DNA of 64,000 bases, taken from contig CAWKAZ010000011.1 of NCBI GenBank assembly GCA_963847715.1, forward strand, positions 253,842-317,841. The letters are read 5' to 3'. This DNA is from Acidiflorens sp963847715. Its GTDB lineage: Bacteria > Acidobacteriota > Terriglobia > Terriglobales > Acidobacteriaceae. Below are positions 44,589 through 54,632 of the stretch, piece by piece (positions within the stretch are counted from its first letter, which is position 1; every line of letters starts with the position of its first letter). The notes below the pieces were generated by a model. The model was given only the letters and a program-made list of their open reading frames with translations, had not been told where the DNA came from and searched no databases. The translations under genes were made by a program, and so were the position numbers.

Positions 44589-45422
44589 TCACTTCGTCTC
44601 AAAATCGGTGGAGACGCTGAGTTTCTTCCAAATTCGTGCTTCCTCTAATCGCGCAAGATCATTCTTCTCCGCGGCGGCGTACGCATCGCTGCCGAGCAAG
44701 AGTCGCAACGGAGGGTTCCGTTCTTGCGTCAACTGGACGATCGCCTGAGCTGCCTTTTTGGGGTCACCAGGCTGCTTGCCGTTGTAGTTCCGCTGAAATC
44801 TTGCGGTAGTTCCAACCGTCGAATCGTATTCAGAATGACCTTCGCGAAGTTTGGTGGAACTGCCCGCGAAGTCTGTGCGAAAGCCACCGGGTTCAACGAT
44901 GGTGACCTTGATGCCGAGCGGTGCCACTTCGCGCGAAAGCACCTCGGAGAAACCTTCGACACCCCACTTCGCCGCCGAATAAGGCCCACGTCCCGGAGGG
45001 CCAATCCTTCCGCCCACCGATGAAAACTGAATGAACTGGCCTGCTTTCTTTTCGCGAAAATACCTAAGAGCTGCCTTCGTCACAATAATCGTTCCAAAGA
45101 GGTTCGTTTCGATCTGTGCCCGGAATTCCGATAGAGGCGTGTCTTCGACGGACGAAAGATTGCCATATCCCGCATTGTTAATGACCACATCCAGCGAGCC
45201 AAATACATCGACCGCCGCCATTACCGCGTTTGCTGCTGCTGCTTCGTCGGTCACATCCATTGCGAAGGGCTTGACCTGATCTCCATATCGTTCGGATAGA
45301 TCAGCCAGCGACTTAATGTCCCGAGCTGTCGCCAACACTTTATTGCCCGCAGCGAGGCCCGCTTCAACAATTGCACGACCCAGACCACGAGAGCTGCCGG
45401 TGACTAACCATACCTGCGCCAT
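44589..45422 (-). CDS. SDR family oxidoreductase (277 aa)
   Basis: Classical short-chain dehydrogenase with nucleotide motif TGSSRGLG (residues 8-15), NNAGYGN near 86, catalytic Ser in QFSSVGGRIG, and YSAAK (Tyr/Lys pair). An ARD motif after the second strand suggests NADP(H) preference. Length is normal. Substrate unknown; many such proteins act on small carbonyls. The divergent-to-downstream TetR gene at 45635 may control it, by position only. Confidence 0.92.
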   Translation of the reverse strand: MAQVWLVTGSSRGLGRAIVEAGLAAGNKVLATARDIKSLADLSERYGDQVKPFAMDVTDEAAAANAVMAAVDVFGSLDVVINNAGYGNLSSVEDTPLSEFRAQIETNLFGTIIVTKAALRYFREKKAGQFIQFSSVGGRIGPPGRGPYSAAKWGVEGFSEVLSREVAPLGIKVTIVEPGGFRTDFAGSSTKLREGHSEYDSTVGTTARFQRNYNGKQPGDPKKAAQAIVQLTQERNPPLRLLLGSDAYAAAEKNDLARLEEARIWKKLSVSTDFETK

Positions 45423-45634
45423 TCATCCTCCTCTATCAAGCCACCCCCCAAATATTCTGGAGAAGCTTATCAAACTCACGATTGGACGCGCGCTTTTGGG
45501 GAAGCTGCACTGCCGAAAGAGGCCGAACAAGTTCTTCGGAAATTCCTCGATCGGATGTCTACCTTCATGATCAATCAGTCCGAGTCTGGGATCGGTTAGC
45601 GCGAAGCGATGCGGAGAGGCGGCGCAAGGCCATA

Positions 45635-46234
45635 TCAGAGGACACCACAGCGGAGCAAGGAGGGAAGAAAATCGTCCACAAGCTTCAGAGATGGATCCGA
45701 CTTTCTGCGAACGATCGCCCCGAACCAACACGTAGTTAGGAGTAACGCTAGTTTGGTGGAGTCTTGTGCGACTGGGGTTCCTTTCTCAATGTGCGCGAGC
45801 GAGATTAGGTCGCCCAACTGCCGATCCCAGACGTGTATGCCGTCGGCAATTCTTTGCCCGATGTCGGGCGGGATTGCCGGAGCCTCGGCAGCGAAAATCG
45901 CAAGTAATTGGAGTGGAGCTATTTCGATCATCGGCGGTTCCATGGCTAAAAACTGGAAATGATGATTCAGTTGATCGTATGCGCTCTCTCCCGGCTCTAG
46001 AGAGAGCGATTGGTAGATAGCGGCAAATTGGCGATCGACGAGTATTGAGGCAAGTTCTTCTTTGCTCCTGAAATAGTTGTAAAAAGTTCCCTTAGGCGCA
46101 TTCACGGCGGCGGCGATGCGGTGAATGCTCGCTTCCGGATAGCCAACTTCCTGAAACAGTTTGCCGGCTGAGAGAAGGAGCATCTCGCGGGTATTGGTTG
46201 CTCGATGCGCGACCTGATGCTGAGTACGAGACAT
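45635..46234 (-). CDS. TetR family transcriptional regulator (199 aa)
   Basis: ATG 46234 is chosen; it gives a normal-length TetR protein, while the frame is open up to 46372. HTH region near residues 15-60: TREMLLLSAGKLFQEVGYPE then ASIHRIAAAVNAPKGTFYNY FRSKEEL. The ligand-binding domain follows. It faces an AraC-type gene across a short divergent region and probably represses the neighbouring SDR or itself. The 212 bp between this gene and the SDR gene hold nothing recognisable. Confidence 0.88.
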   Translation of the reverse strand: MSRTQHQVAHRATNTREMLLLSAGKLFQEVGYPEASIHRIAAAVNAPKGTFYNYFRSKEELASILVDRQFAAIYQSLSLEPGESAYDQLNHHFQFLAMEPPMIEIAPLQLLAIFAAEAPAIPPDIGQRIADGIHVWDRQLGDLISLAHIEKGTPVAQDSTKLALLLTTCWFGAIVRRKSDPSLKLVDDFLPSLLRCGVL

Positions 46235-46403
46235 TACCCCGATGTGGCGACGAACCATTCGTTCATGGCTTGTCGAAACGAACTGAATTTGTGATTTCCG
46301 ATCACAATAATGTTCCTTAGTAAGCTCGCCAAACAAATGCACTTGGTGAGTGGTATTCTTGAAGCCATTCAAGATGGCCGGTCGTCTTCTGTTGGAGATC
46401 GCC

Positions 46404-47426
46404 GTGAATAAAACTCACACCCGCGAACAGAATCGGAATTCCGCGCACTCGCCTGAAGCCCAAGCAAGCGCCTATGGCACGCAGATGGCGAAGTATTTCA
46501 CCATGAACCAACCGCCCCATGTTTCCATCGATTCTGCGGTTTCCGTCGTCCGGCCGCAAATGGCGATCACCCGCCTGATTGCACGGAGCGGCATCCCGGA
46601 GCGAACTGCGTCAATCCCATCTGAAAAGGCCTACGTTGTTTCGGTTCATCTCAATCATGCGAATTCCGGGGAATGGGAACTTTGGACCGATGGCAAGTAC
46701 ACAAAGACGGGGGCATGGCCAGTGGGCGGGGTTGCAATGTGCGACCTGGAATCAAATTCGAGTATTCGAAATCCAGGCCCGATCGACTGGATCCACTACC
46801 ACGTTCCGCGTGCAACGTTGGACGCCCTCACGGACGATGCCAGAATGCCCAGAGTTAAGCGTCTCCACTGCGTTTACGGAACTTCCGACCCGGCCGTCTA
46901 TCACCTGACGCAACTGATTCTGCCATGCCTAAATAGGCCGGAGATGTTCTCTCAGTTGTTCATGGATTCTCTCACCATGACGATTTGTTCGCACCTTGTC
47001 GGGCAGTATGGTCAGACTCCTGAAGCTATTTCGCAGTTCAAAGGCGGTCTGGCACCGTGGCAAAGACGCCGCGTTGTGGAATTGTTCAAGGAGCACTTGG
47101 ACGGCGAGGTGAAATTGGAAACACTTGCCGAGGAATGTAGGCTTTCAGTCAGCCATTTTGCGCGATCGTTCAGGAAATCGTTTGGGACCTCCGCACATCG
47201 TTACCTGATTCTGCAGCGCGTTGAGATCGCGAAGGGCCTTTTATCGGAAACCAATAACTCGTTGGTGGAAATTGCCGCGCAGGCTGGATTTTCTGATCAA
47301 GCTGCCCTTACTCGGACGTTTGCAAACCTCGTTGGTGCGACTCCGGCAAAATGGAGGCGCGAACACTCAGGCCGCAGGATTTTTGTCGAAATATCCAAAG
47401 GTAAATCCCTTCAATCACAGGAATAG
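46404..47426 (+). CDS. AraC family transcriptional regulator (340 aa)
   Basis: GTG 46404 with GGAG 7 bp before; frame open from 46350 and ATG 46485 also possible. The N-terminal part is a cupin-like sensor (VVSVHLNHANSGEWELWTDG). The C-terminal AraC double HTH lies over the last 100 residues (LETLAEECRLSVSHFARSFR, FGTSAHRYLILQRVEIAKGL, LVEIAAQAGFSDQAALTRTF). Target genes may be the hydrolase cluster downstream; this is position only. Confidence 0.9.
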   Translation: MNKTHTREQNRNSAHSPEAQASAYGTQMAKYFTMNQPPHVSIDSAVSVVRPQMAITRLIARSGIPERTASIPSEKAYVVSVHLNHANSGEWELWTDGKYTKTGAWPVGGVAMCDLESNSSIRNPGPIDWIHYHVPRATLDALTDDARMPRVKRLHCVYGTSDPAVYHLTQLILPCLNRPEMFSQLFMDSLTMTICSHLVGQYGQTPEAISQFKGGLAPWQRRRVVELFKEHLDGEVKLETLAEECRLSVSHFARSFRKSFGTSAHRYLILQRVEIAKGLLSETNNSLVEIAAQAGFSDQAALTRTFANLVGATPAKWRREHSGRRIFVEISKGKSLQSQE

Positions 47427-47701
47427 ATCCCATCATCAAATCAATCCGCCGTTGACCTGTTCCCCTTTAGTTTTTCTGGAGATGCGATATCGTCGCTGAT
47501 TCGGCATCCAGACACAGTCCTCGTTTTGAACTCATACCGGAAGCAGTCTTCTCACCCGCTTCCAATCCACATTTGGAGCAGGAATTCACAAAAGTGGTCT
47601 GAGTTTTCAATCGTGTCGTCGTGGTTTCCAGATATGGTGCGTTTGCCAGTCCGAGGCTTAAGGCGCGATTCGGTGAAAGTTCACTAGGGAGGAAAATGAT
47701 C

Positions 47702-48502
47702 ATGAAGAAGGCTTACTGGGTTGTAACTGTCGCTGCTGTGCTGATGGGTGCGGCTCTAAATGCCGCTGCGGCGGGTCCTGCACCGACTGGCATCAAAAAC
47801 GTGGTCCTGGTGCATGGGGCATTCGCCGATGGCTCCGGCTGGGACGCCGTCGCGAAGATCCTTGAGAAGGATGGCTACACGGTGTCGGTAGCGCAGCCCC
47901 CCGAGACCTCGTACGCCGACGACCTAAAGTACACGAAGGCCGCAATCGACGCCATGGGCGGGCCGGTCGTCCTGGTCGGCCATAGCTATGGCGGGTCCAT
48001 CATCAGCGAGGCCGGCAACGATCCAAACGTTGCGGCACTGGTATACATCGCCGCGTTTGCGCTCGATGAAGGTGAGAGCTGTGCGTCAATCGAAACGGCG
48101 GTGCCGCAAGCCTCCAAGGCATTCAAGCCGGATAGCAATGGAAATTGGTGGATAGAACAGGACCATTTCGCTGCCGACTTCGCGGCGGATATTCCCCCGG
48201 CCCAGGCTCACTTCATGGCTATATCGCAGGTGCCGATCTCCACCGATTCATTCACCCACAAGGTCACGAATCCCGCCTGGAAGAACCAAGCCGACCTTTT
48301 ACATGGTGGCCAGTTCAGACCGGTCGATCAATCCGATACAGGAGCGCATGATGGCGAAGCGCGCCAATGCCAAGACGGTCGAAGTGAATGCCAGCCATGT
48401 GGCCTACATGTCTCACCCGAAGGAAGCAGCCAAGCTCATCGAAGAGGCTGCTACCTCCGCACACGTCAACTAGGAGTCAACAGGTCTTTACGTTGCAAAT
48501 GA
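47702..48502 (+). pseudogene. Alpha/beta-hydrolase, frameshifted near the C-terminus
   Basis: ATG 47702 follows AGGGAGG and starts a signal peptide (MKKAYWVVTVAAVLMGAALN). The core is intact: oxyanion LVHGAFADGSGW and nucleophile elbow GHSYGG. Compared with its tandem paralogue (48603-49298), an extra C near 48286 shifts the frame; the ancestral frame would continue KPTFYMVA... and stop at TAG 48472-48474. The actual frame ends at 48502 with unrelated Arg/Cys-rich residues and loses the catalytic His (SHVAYMSHP). Either a recent pseudogene or a sequence error. Confidence 0.82.
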
Positions 48503-48602
48503 GTTGTACGTCTCACTGAAACAATAGCGGTTCGGCGCGAAGGCGTTCGACATCGAAACTCAATTGATCCGAGTGGATCTTTACCGCAAAGGAGAAATGG
48601 TC

Positions 48603-49298
48603 ATGAGTCAGCATATTAAGAATGTAGTTCTGGTGCATGGAGCTTTCGCGGATGGCTCTGGCTGGAAGAGGGTCGCCGATATCCTCAAGAATGATGGCTA
48701 CAAAGTGTCGGTGGCACAGCCTCCCGAGACTTCGTACGCCGACGATCAAAAGTACACAAAGGCCGCAATCGACGCCATGGGCGGCCCAGTGGTTCTGGTT
48801 GGCCATAGCTACGGCGGGTCCATCATCACCGAGGCCGGAAATCATCCAAACGTTGCGGCGCTTGTCTATATTGCCGCCTTCGCTCTCGATGAAGGTGAGA
48901 GCTGTGCGTCGATCGAACAGGCCTTGCCGCAAGCGTCCAAGGCGTTCACACCGGACAGCAACGGGCTTTGGTGGATAGACCAGGCGCATTTCGTGGCCGA
49001 CTTCGCAGCGGACATCCCACGGGATGAGGCGGAGTTCATGGCTATAGCGCAGGTGCCGATTTCTACTGACTCGTTCACCCATCAGGTTAAGAATCCCGCC
49101 TGGAAGCACAAGCCCACATGGTACATGGTGGCCACCGAAGACCGATCGATCAATCCGGATCAGGAGCGCATGATGGCAAAGCGCGCCAAAGCCAAGACGG
49201 TCGAAGTGAAGTCGAGCCATGTGGCCTACATGTCTCATCCGAAGGAAACAGCCAAGCTCATCGAAGAGGCTGCCACCTCCGCACGAGATCAACGATAG
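48603..49298 (+). CDS. Alpha/beta-hydrolase, intact paralogue (231 aa)
   Basis: ATG 48603 with AAGGAG at 8-bp spacing. Oxyanion motif VHGAFADGSGW, nucleophile Ser69 in GHSYGG, probable acid D180 in VATEDRS and His206 in SSHVAYMSHP. It lacks the signal peptide of its neighbour, so this copy is cytoplasmic. Very close to the preceding gene at DNA level, so a tandem duplication. Related proteins are EstC/pyrethroid-type esterases; the substrate is not known. The dienelactone-hydrolase gene follows after 23 bp. Confidence 0.9.
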   Translation: MSQHIKNVVLVHGAFADGSGWKRVADILKNDGYKVSVAQPPETSYADDQKYTKAAIDAMGGPVVLVGHSYGGSIITEAGNHPNVAALVYIAAFALDEGESCASIEQALPQASKAFTPDSNGLWWIDQAHFVADFAADIPRDEAEFMAIAQVPISTDSFTHQVKNPAWKHKPTWYMVATEDRSINPDQERMMAKRAKAKTVEVKSSHVAYMSHPKETAKLIEEAATSARDQR

Positions 49299-49321
49299 CT
49301 CGCCTGATAGGAGATACACCA

Positions 49322-50021
49322 ATGAAGGATCACATCACCGTAAAGGGACACGACGGCACGTTCTGCCGCCTATATCGCGCGACCGAAGACAGTACCGGCT
49401 CCGGCCGTTGTCGTTCTGCAGGAACTGTTCGGTGTGAACGCCGACATTCGCAAGCACTGCGATGAATTGGCGGAACAAGGTTACCTCGCGGTCGCTCCAG
49501 ACCTGTACTGGCGGCAGGAGCCGGGCGTCGACCTGAACGTCACCTCCGAAGCCGACTGGGACCACGGCCTTCGCCTCTATTCGGCTTATGACAGAGATGC
49601 GGGCGTAAGGGACATCAAGGACACCATCGACGCAGTACGCAGTCTCCCGGAATGCAACGGCAAGGTTGCCTTGCTCGGCTATTGCCTCGGCGCGCTGATG
49701 GTCTTCATGACAGCCGTGCGCAACGACGGCATCGACGCCGCGGTCTGGTATCACGGCGCCGATACTGAGAAATATCTGGGAGAGGTCGATGGGCTTCATG
49801 CGCCCATTCTCATGCATCTGGCCGAGGAGGATGAGTTCATTTCCAAGGCTGCACAAGCGGAGATTAAAGCGGCACTTGCTAAGAAACCAAACGCGACGGT
49901 CTACAGCTATCCGGGGCAGTGTCATGCCTTCTCCCGCCATAACGGAAAGCACTACAACGCCGCCGCGGCTCACCTTGCCAACGGTCGGACGAGCGAATTT
50001 CTACATCAGCAACTGCGGTGA
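49322..50021 (+). pseudogene. Dienelactone hydrolase family protein, N-terminal frameshift
   Basis: The first 15 codons from ATG 49322 (MKDHITVKGHDGTFC) and the remainder in the next frame (AYIARP..., LQELFGVNADIRKHCDELAE) form one DLH protein; an extra base near 49366 separates them. The main part has nucleophile Cys in GYCLGALMVF, Asp/Glu in HLAEEDEF and His in YPGQCHAFSRH, so all catalytic parts are present. Translation from an internal GTG near 49434 would lose the first strands. Sequence error or early decay; in either case it belongs to the hydrolase cluster. Confidence 0.8.
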
Positions 50022-50209
50022 CCTCCGGTTCGCCGTTTCGGACGACCGGAGCGCCTTCGCCTTCAGCCAGGACGGTGTTGTTCGCGACGAGCGAAACCTC
50101 GTCATGAGATTGTGCGTTTCCGACCAGGCGCTCGCGCGCATGCGCTCTTACGAAGACAAGAAGATCACAGACCCGTCCCGCTCGCTTGAACCTTAAAGGA
50201 GGATCAATC
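50022..50209 (+). other. Short segment with possible gene remnant
   Basis: 188 bases. One frame reads AFAFSQDGVVRDERNLVMRL and RMRSYEDKKITDPSRSLEP without a start of its own, so it may be the 3' end of a lost gene. Low support. Confidence 0.25.
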
Positions 50210-51080
50210 GTGGCAAAATCGAATGCGTCACCTATGCGGGTGATCGAGGAAACGCCTGGGTACTGGAGAGCCGTATTCGACTATCCGCCCTTCAATGTCG
50301 TCGACGGGGATGTCTTCCAGGCCCTCCAGGACCTTCTTGTCCGCATGGAGACGACTGAGAGTCTGCGTGTCGTTGTTTTCGAAAGCGCGCTTCCGGACTT
50401 CTACCTGTCGCACTTCGATCTGACGGGCAGGCTCGGAAACGTCATGAGCGCTATCGGCCCCACGGGCTTACCCATTTTGATGGACACGTTCGTGCGCCTA
50501 ACGAAAGCGCCGGTCGTCAGCCTCGCAAGAATCCGGGGCTGCGTGCGCGGCGTGAGCAGCGAGTTCGTTCTTGCCTGCGACATGCGGTTCGCCTCGCGCG
50601 AGAACACGAAGCTCGGTCACCCCGAACTCGGAGTCGGCCTGCATCCCGGGCGGCGGAGGCACAGAGCGCCTTCCGCACCTGGTGGGGCGCGGGCGGGCGC
50701 TCGAAATCGTTCTGAGTGCCAACGACTTCGATGGCGACACAGCGGAACGATACGGCTATGTGAACCGATCACTTCCGGACGCCGAGCTGGACGGCTTCGT
50801 CGATGCCCTCGCACGCCGGATCGGCTCCTTCGATCGGCGCGCTCTCGTTGCGGCAAAGCATCTCGTCAACGAAGTCTCTTTGCCGCCGTTCGATCGGCTC
50901 CTCGACGCCTTCACTTCGTTTGGAACAGCACTCGGGTGGCCCGAAGCTCAGAACCGTATAAGAAGCGTGCTGGAACGCGGACTGCAACGCGACGCCGGCT
51001 TCGAGAAAAACTGGCCCGAGGTACTCGGCACGCTCGTCGAGAGTGGCAAGAAAGGTGGTCGGGATGATAGCCACAGTTGA
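50210..51080 (+). pseudogene. Enoyl-CoA hydratase/isomerase (crotonase) family, frameshifted
   Basis: GTG 50210 follows AAAGGAGG. The first 145 residues are a crotonase N-half: FNVVDGDVFQALQDLLVRME, VVVFESALPDFYLSHFDL and RGCVRGVSSEFVLACDMRFA. An extra G near 50650 (GGGCGG) throws the frame; in the +1 frame the protein goes on with GGGTERLPHLVGRGRALEI, ANDFDGDTAERYGYVNRSLP and LVNEVSLPPFDRLLDA to a stop at 51080. Together they make one normal-length family member. The DUF302 gene overlaps its end. Confidence 0.82.
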
Positions 51081-51555
51081 GGTCGAGCGATTCAGTCTGA
51101 TCTCGTCCCGGCCATTCGACAAGATATTGGCCGCGATTAAAGCCGCAATAGGCCATCCGGACATGGTTGCATTCGCGAAAAGGACAGCGGCTGCGCCGAC
51201 GTTTCCAGAGTTCGAAAGCGTGGTTCGCGAAGGCTTGGGCAAGACGGACCTGATGCTCTTCATGGAACTGGACCACGGCGCCGTTATAAGGAAAGCGACG
51301 GATCGCGATAAGCCCCGAATGGTCCGGCTCATCATGGGCAATCCGCTCATCATGCAACAAATGGCAAGGTACGTTCCCGACGCCGGGTCTTATGCCCCCG
51401 TCACGGTGCTCGTCGACGAACGCTCTGATGGCGTTCACATTTCCTATGACAGGATGGCCAGTCTCCTGGCTCCGTATCGGAATTCCGAGGCACTTACGGT
51501 CGCGAGGGATCTCGACAAGAAAGTCGAGACCCTTTTGTCCGAAGTGGCAGGCTGA
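51064..51555 (+). CDS. DUF302 domain protein (163 aa)
   Basis: ATG 51064, preceded by AGGTGG, overlaps the 3' end of the crotonase gene by 17 bp. DUF302-type features: EVERFSLISSRPFDKILAAI near the N-terminus and LMLFMELDHGAVIRK, LIMGNPLIMQQMARYVPDAG and VTVLVDERSDGVHISYDRMA. The family (TT1751-like fold) has no firm function. The overlap suggests co-translation with the hydrolase cluster. Confidence 0.85.
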   Translation: MIATVEVERFSLISSRPFDKILAAIKAAIGHPDMVAFAKRTAAAPTFPEFESVVREGLGKTDLMLFMELDHGAVIRKATDRDKPRMVRLIMGNPLIMQQMARYVPDAGSYAPVTVLVDERSDGVHISYDRMASLLAPYRNSEALTVARDLDKKVETLLSEVAG

Positions 51556-51605
51556 GCCAACATCGCTGCGCCGTCGAAGCAGAACCGGCAAATTAAGGAG
51601 GAGTG

Positions 51606-52457
51606 ATGACCAATCGATTGCAGTGGGACGTTCTTGTCAGTGCCCAGATCCCGGTGGTCACAAGCGACCTTCCGCCCGGCGCAAGCGAAATGAAATGGTC
51701 GCCCATTTCTTCGACGCTTATTTCAGGCGAGCGCGATGCCGTGCTGGTGGACACGGCGATTACGGTCGATCAAAACCAGAAACTTGTCGACTGGATCGCG
51801 CACAGCGGCAAGAATTTGACGGCAATCTACGCAACCCACGGCCACGGCGATCATTTCTTTGGCGTAAACACAATCCAGAAGAAATTTCCGAAGGCGCGGT
51901 TCGTCGCGACGAGCGAAGTCATCGCGGTTATGCGAAAGCAGGCGTCGGTTCCTGTGGTTGAGTCATATTGGAAACCACGCTTTCCCGGGCAAATCGATTC
52001 GACGCTCTTGATTGCCGACGAACTCAAGGACGGTGTTCTCGAACTGGAAGGGGAACAACTCATAAGTGTTCCTCTCGGGCATACCGATACCGATAGCACA
52101 ACCTGTCTCCACGTCCCTTCCATCGGACTTGCCGTTTGCGGCGATGCGCTCTACAACGATGTTCATCTTCATCTGGGCGAGTCGAATGCGGAAGGCCGCA
52201 ACGAGTGGATTGCGGCGCTCGATACGATCGAGTCGCTGAAGCCGGTGGCCGCTATTGCCGGACACAAGAGGCCCGGCGCACCCGATACGCCAGATAACAT
52301 CGAGGCGACACGAAAATATATTCGCGATTTCGACAGGATTGCTTCCCATACCAAGACCGCGGTTGAGCTGTACAAACAGATGCTTACGCTTTATCCCGAG
52401 CGAATCAATCCCGCAGTCTTATGGAATTCGTCAATAGCCATTAAGCCGGTAGGTTAA
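51606..52457 (+). CDS. MBL fold metallo-hydrolase, copy 1 (283 aa)
   Basis: ATG 51606 with AAGGAG at 5-bp spacing. Metal motif THGHGDH (residues 77-83), further His in VPLGHTDTDSTTC, Asp in AVCGDALYNDVH and the C-terminal His in AIAGHKRPG. A normal-length single-domain metallo-beta-lactamase fold enzyme. A paralogue lies at 53723-54577 on the opposite strand. Substrate unknown. Confidence 0.92.
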   Translation: MTNRLQWDVLVSAQIPVVTSDLPPGASEMKWSPISSTLISGERDAVLVDTAITVDQNQKLVDWIAHSGKNLTAIYATHGHGDHFFGVNTIQKKFPKARFVATSEVIAVMRKQASVPVVESYWKPRFPGQIDSTLLIADELKDGVLELEGEQLISVPLGHTDTDSTTCLHVPSIGLAVCGDALYNDVHLHLGESNAEGRNEWIAALDTIESLKPVAAIAGHKRPGAPDTPDNIEATRKYIRDFDRIASHTKTAVELYKQMLTLYPERINPAVLWNSSIAIKPVG

Positions 52458-52704
52458 ATTTACCCTGCTCACCCATCCACTTCAGCGCTGGGCACTTAAC
52501 AACCGTTAACCGCATCGTCGGGGTGGCTTGCTCAAGATGCCAGCTTCGATAATTCTCCAGCATGACGGTCGCCGCTGAGCGAGCACTTTTCGTGATTGCT
52601 TTCGGTTCCGGCGAAACGTATGCCTGCAAGAAGGTCAACTGAACATCACTGCGAAGTTTGAGGCTGGACTCGACGAGGTTAAGAATTCCGTAGGCATGAA
52701 TCAC
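52441..52704 (-). CDS. Uncertain small protein (87 aa)
   Basis: GTG start at 52704, overlapping the MBL gene end by 17 bp. The sequence (LKLRSDVQLTFLQAYVSPEP ... LENYRSWHLEQATPTMRLTV) is not recognised. It could be a small gene or the 3' remnant of a larger one. Kept at low confidence because nothing else occupies 52458-52751. Confidence 0.25.
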   Translation of the reverse strand: MIHAYGILNLVESSLKLRSDVQLTFLQAYVSPEPKAITKSARSAATVMLENYRSWHLEQATPTMRLTVVKCPALKWMGEQGKFNLPA

Positions 52705-52751
52705 GCGCTGCGAAATCTCCGCCTCGTCGAATCCAGTGTGGCACTTAAAGC

Positions 52752-53595
52752 CTAATCTGCAGCAGCATTCGTTGCGCCTTCTTTCGTTGCCACCAAGGCA
52801 CCTGTTGCGGCTTGTTCGATGAGGTGAGCGACGGCTTGTGGATGCGACAGAAACACGGCGTGACTGCTTTTGACCTCGACGACGGTTGCACCGGCGCGTT
52901 TCGACATCAGCCTCTGCGCGTCGGGCGGAATCATCTTATCTTCGGTCGTTAGGAGGTACCAGCTAGGCTTTGTTTTCCATGCCGGTTCGCTGATGGTGCC
53001 ACCGACCGCGTTCACACCCCACGGGACTTGCGAGTCGGCCATGAATTCGAGCCATGTCAGGACTCACGTCCGCGGCGAAAGACGCCGGGAACTTGGCCTT
53101 GTCGAGCAATAGAAAGCCATCCACAGGCGGAAGGATCGGCGGTGCAGGCGCGCCCGGAGGTGCGCTCCTTAATCAGCGCCGATACCGATTCGCCTTTGTC
53201 GGGTGCGAAGGCAGCGACGTAGACCAAACCCGCCACCTTTGGATCGTTGCCCGCTTCGGTGATGACTACGCCGCCATACGAGTGACCGACGAGGATCACC
53301 GGGCCGTTCTGACCGTCGATCACACGCTTCGTGACCGCCACGTCGTCTGCCAGCGAGATGGTCGGATTCTGGACAATCGTGACCGTGTAGCCGTCCTTCT
53401 TCAGGATTTTGTAGACTCCTTCCAACCGGACCCGTCCACCAAACCGCCGTGGACGAGAACGATGTTCTTCACAACTGCCGTTGATTTTGTTTGTGCCATT
53501 GTGTTTTCTCCCATGCTTAGAATGATTGTCATGATCGCCATCGCACAGTAGATGATTCGTGTTCTGACGCCCATTGGAATTGCGTTATTCTTCAT
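52752..53595 (-). pseudogene. Alpha/beta-hydrolase, third paralogue, with three frameshifts
   Basis: ATG 53595 follows GGAGG. Read across three frame changes (near 53422, 53160-53168 and 53046) the family protein is complete: signal peptide, LVHGGLVDGSGW, ILKKDGYTVTIVQNP, nucleophile GHSYGG, ... MADSQVPWG, acid in LLTTEDKMIP and catalytic His in SSHAVFLSHP. Three separate indels make this a clear pseudogene unless sequence quality is poor. It is opposite in strand to the first two copies. Confidence 0.85.
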
Positions 53596-53722
53596 CTCAA
53601 ATCCTCCGTTTCATCGATTGCGAAGTCCTAAAGTCGTTCTAGTCTTGAAGCATTTGATATATCGCGTTCTTTCAGTTCAGCCGTCCATCCCGAGCGATGC
53701 GCTGTCTTTCATTGCGATGAAT

Positions 53723-54577
53723 TTACGGTTTCGCCACGTGCGCCGAACCCCATAGTGAGCCCGGGTTGGCTCGATCCGGATAGATCTCGAGCATCTGGTC
53801 GTATAGCTCTTTCGCCGTTGCCGTCATCGCCGCGACGCGCTCAAAATCGCGGATGTATTGACGGGTCTCTTCAATGATTCTTGGACTGTCGTCCCTGTCA
53901 GCTTTCTTGTGCCCCGCGATCACGGCGCGCGGTTTCAGCGTCTCAATGGTGTCGAGCGCAGTGATCCACTCGCGGCGAGTTTGCGCGTTTGACTCGGCGA
54001 GGTAGAGGTGAACATCGTTGTAGGCGGCGTCGCCAGCGACGACCAACCCGACTGATGGCACGTGAAGACACGTCGTGTTGTCGGTGTCGGTATGCCCCAC
54101 TTCGACTGCGACAAGCTCACGACCTTCGAGGTCGATCACATTACCCCGGAGTTCCTCGGGAAGGACCAGGTGCTCCGGAATCTGGCCGGGATAGCGTGCC
54201 TTCCAGAAACTCGCGACGAATTCTGGGGACATTTGCCGGCGCATGACCTTCAGAACGTCAGCCGTTGCAACCGCTTTGGCATTCGGAAACCGATCCAGGA
54301 GGGCGCCGATGCCAAAGAAATGATCGCCGTGGCCGTGAGTGACATAGATCGTAGTCAGGTTCTTGCCGCTCGCCGCGACCCATTCCACTGCGGCGTGCGC
54401 CTGCTCGACGGTAAGAAAGGCGTCGACGAGAACAGCGTCCCGTTCGCCATAGATAAGCGTGGCCGATGTCGGCACCCACATCCATTTTTCTTTCCCTGGT
54501 GGCAAGTCGCGGGTGAGGCCTTGGCGATTTGTTACTAAAACGTCCCACTTCAGCGTGGTGCTAGTGGTGGTTGGCAT
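53723..54577 (-). CDS. MBL fold metallo-hydrolase, copy 2 (284 aa)
   Basis: Paralogue of 51606-52457 with the same motifs: THGHGDHFFG, VEVGHTDTDNTTC, VVAGDAAYNDVH and VIAGHKKADR. Starts at ATG 54577 with GGAGG upstream. Intact. The two MBL genes point toward one another and enclose the third hydrolase copy, which suggests an inverted duplication of a hydrolase-MBL pair followed by divergence. Confidence 0.92.
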   Translation of the reverse strand: MPTTTSTTLKWDVLVTNRQGLTRDLPPGKEKWMWVPTSATLIYGERDAVLVDAFLTVEQAHAAVEWVAASGKNLTTIYVTHGHGDHFFGIGALLDRFPNAKAVATADVLKVMRRQMSPEFVASFWKARYPGQIPEHLVLPEELRGNVIDLEGRELVAVEVGHTDTDNTTCLHVPSVGLVVAGDAAYNDVHLYLAESNAQTRREWITALDTIETLKPRAVIAGHKKADRDDSPRIIEETRQYIRDFERVAAMTATAKELYDQMLEIYPDRANPGSLWGSAHVAKP

Positions 54578-54632
54578 TGCGGTCCTCCTCTACATCCGGT
54601 ACTGATCTCGCAGCAAAGCAAGTTTGCCGCGG

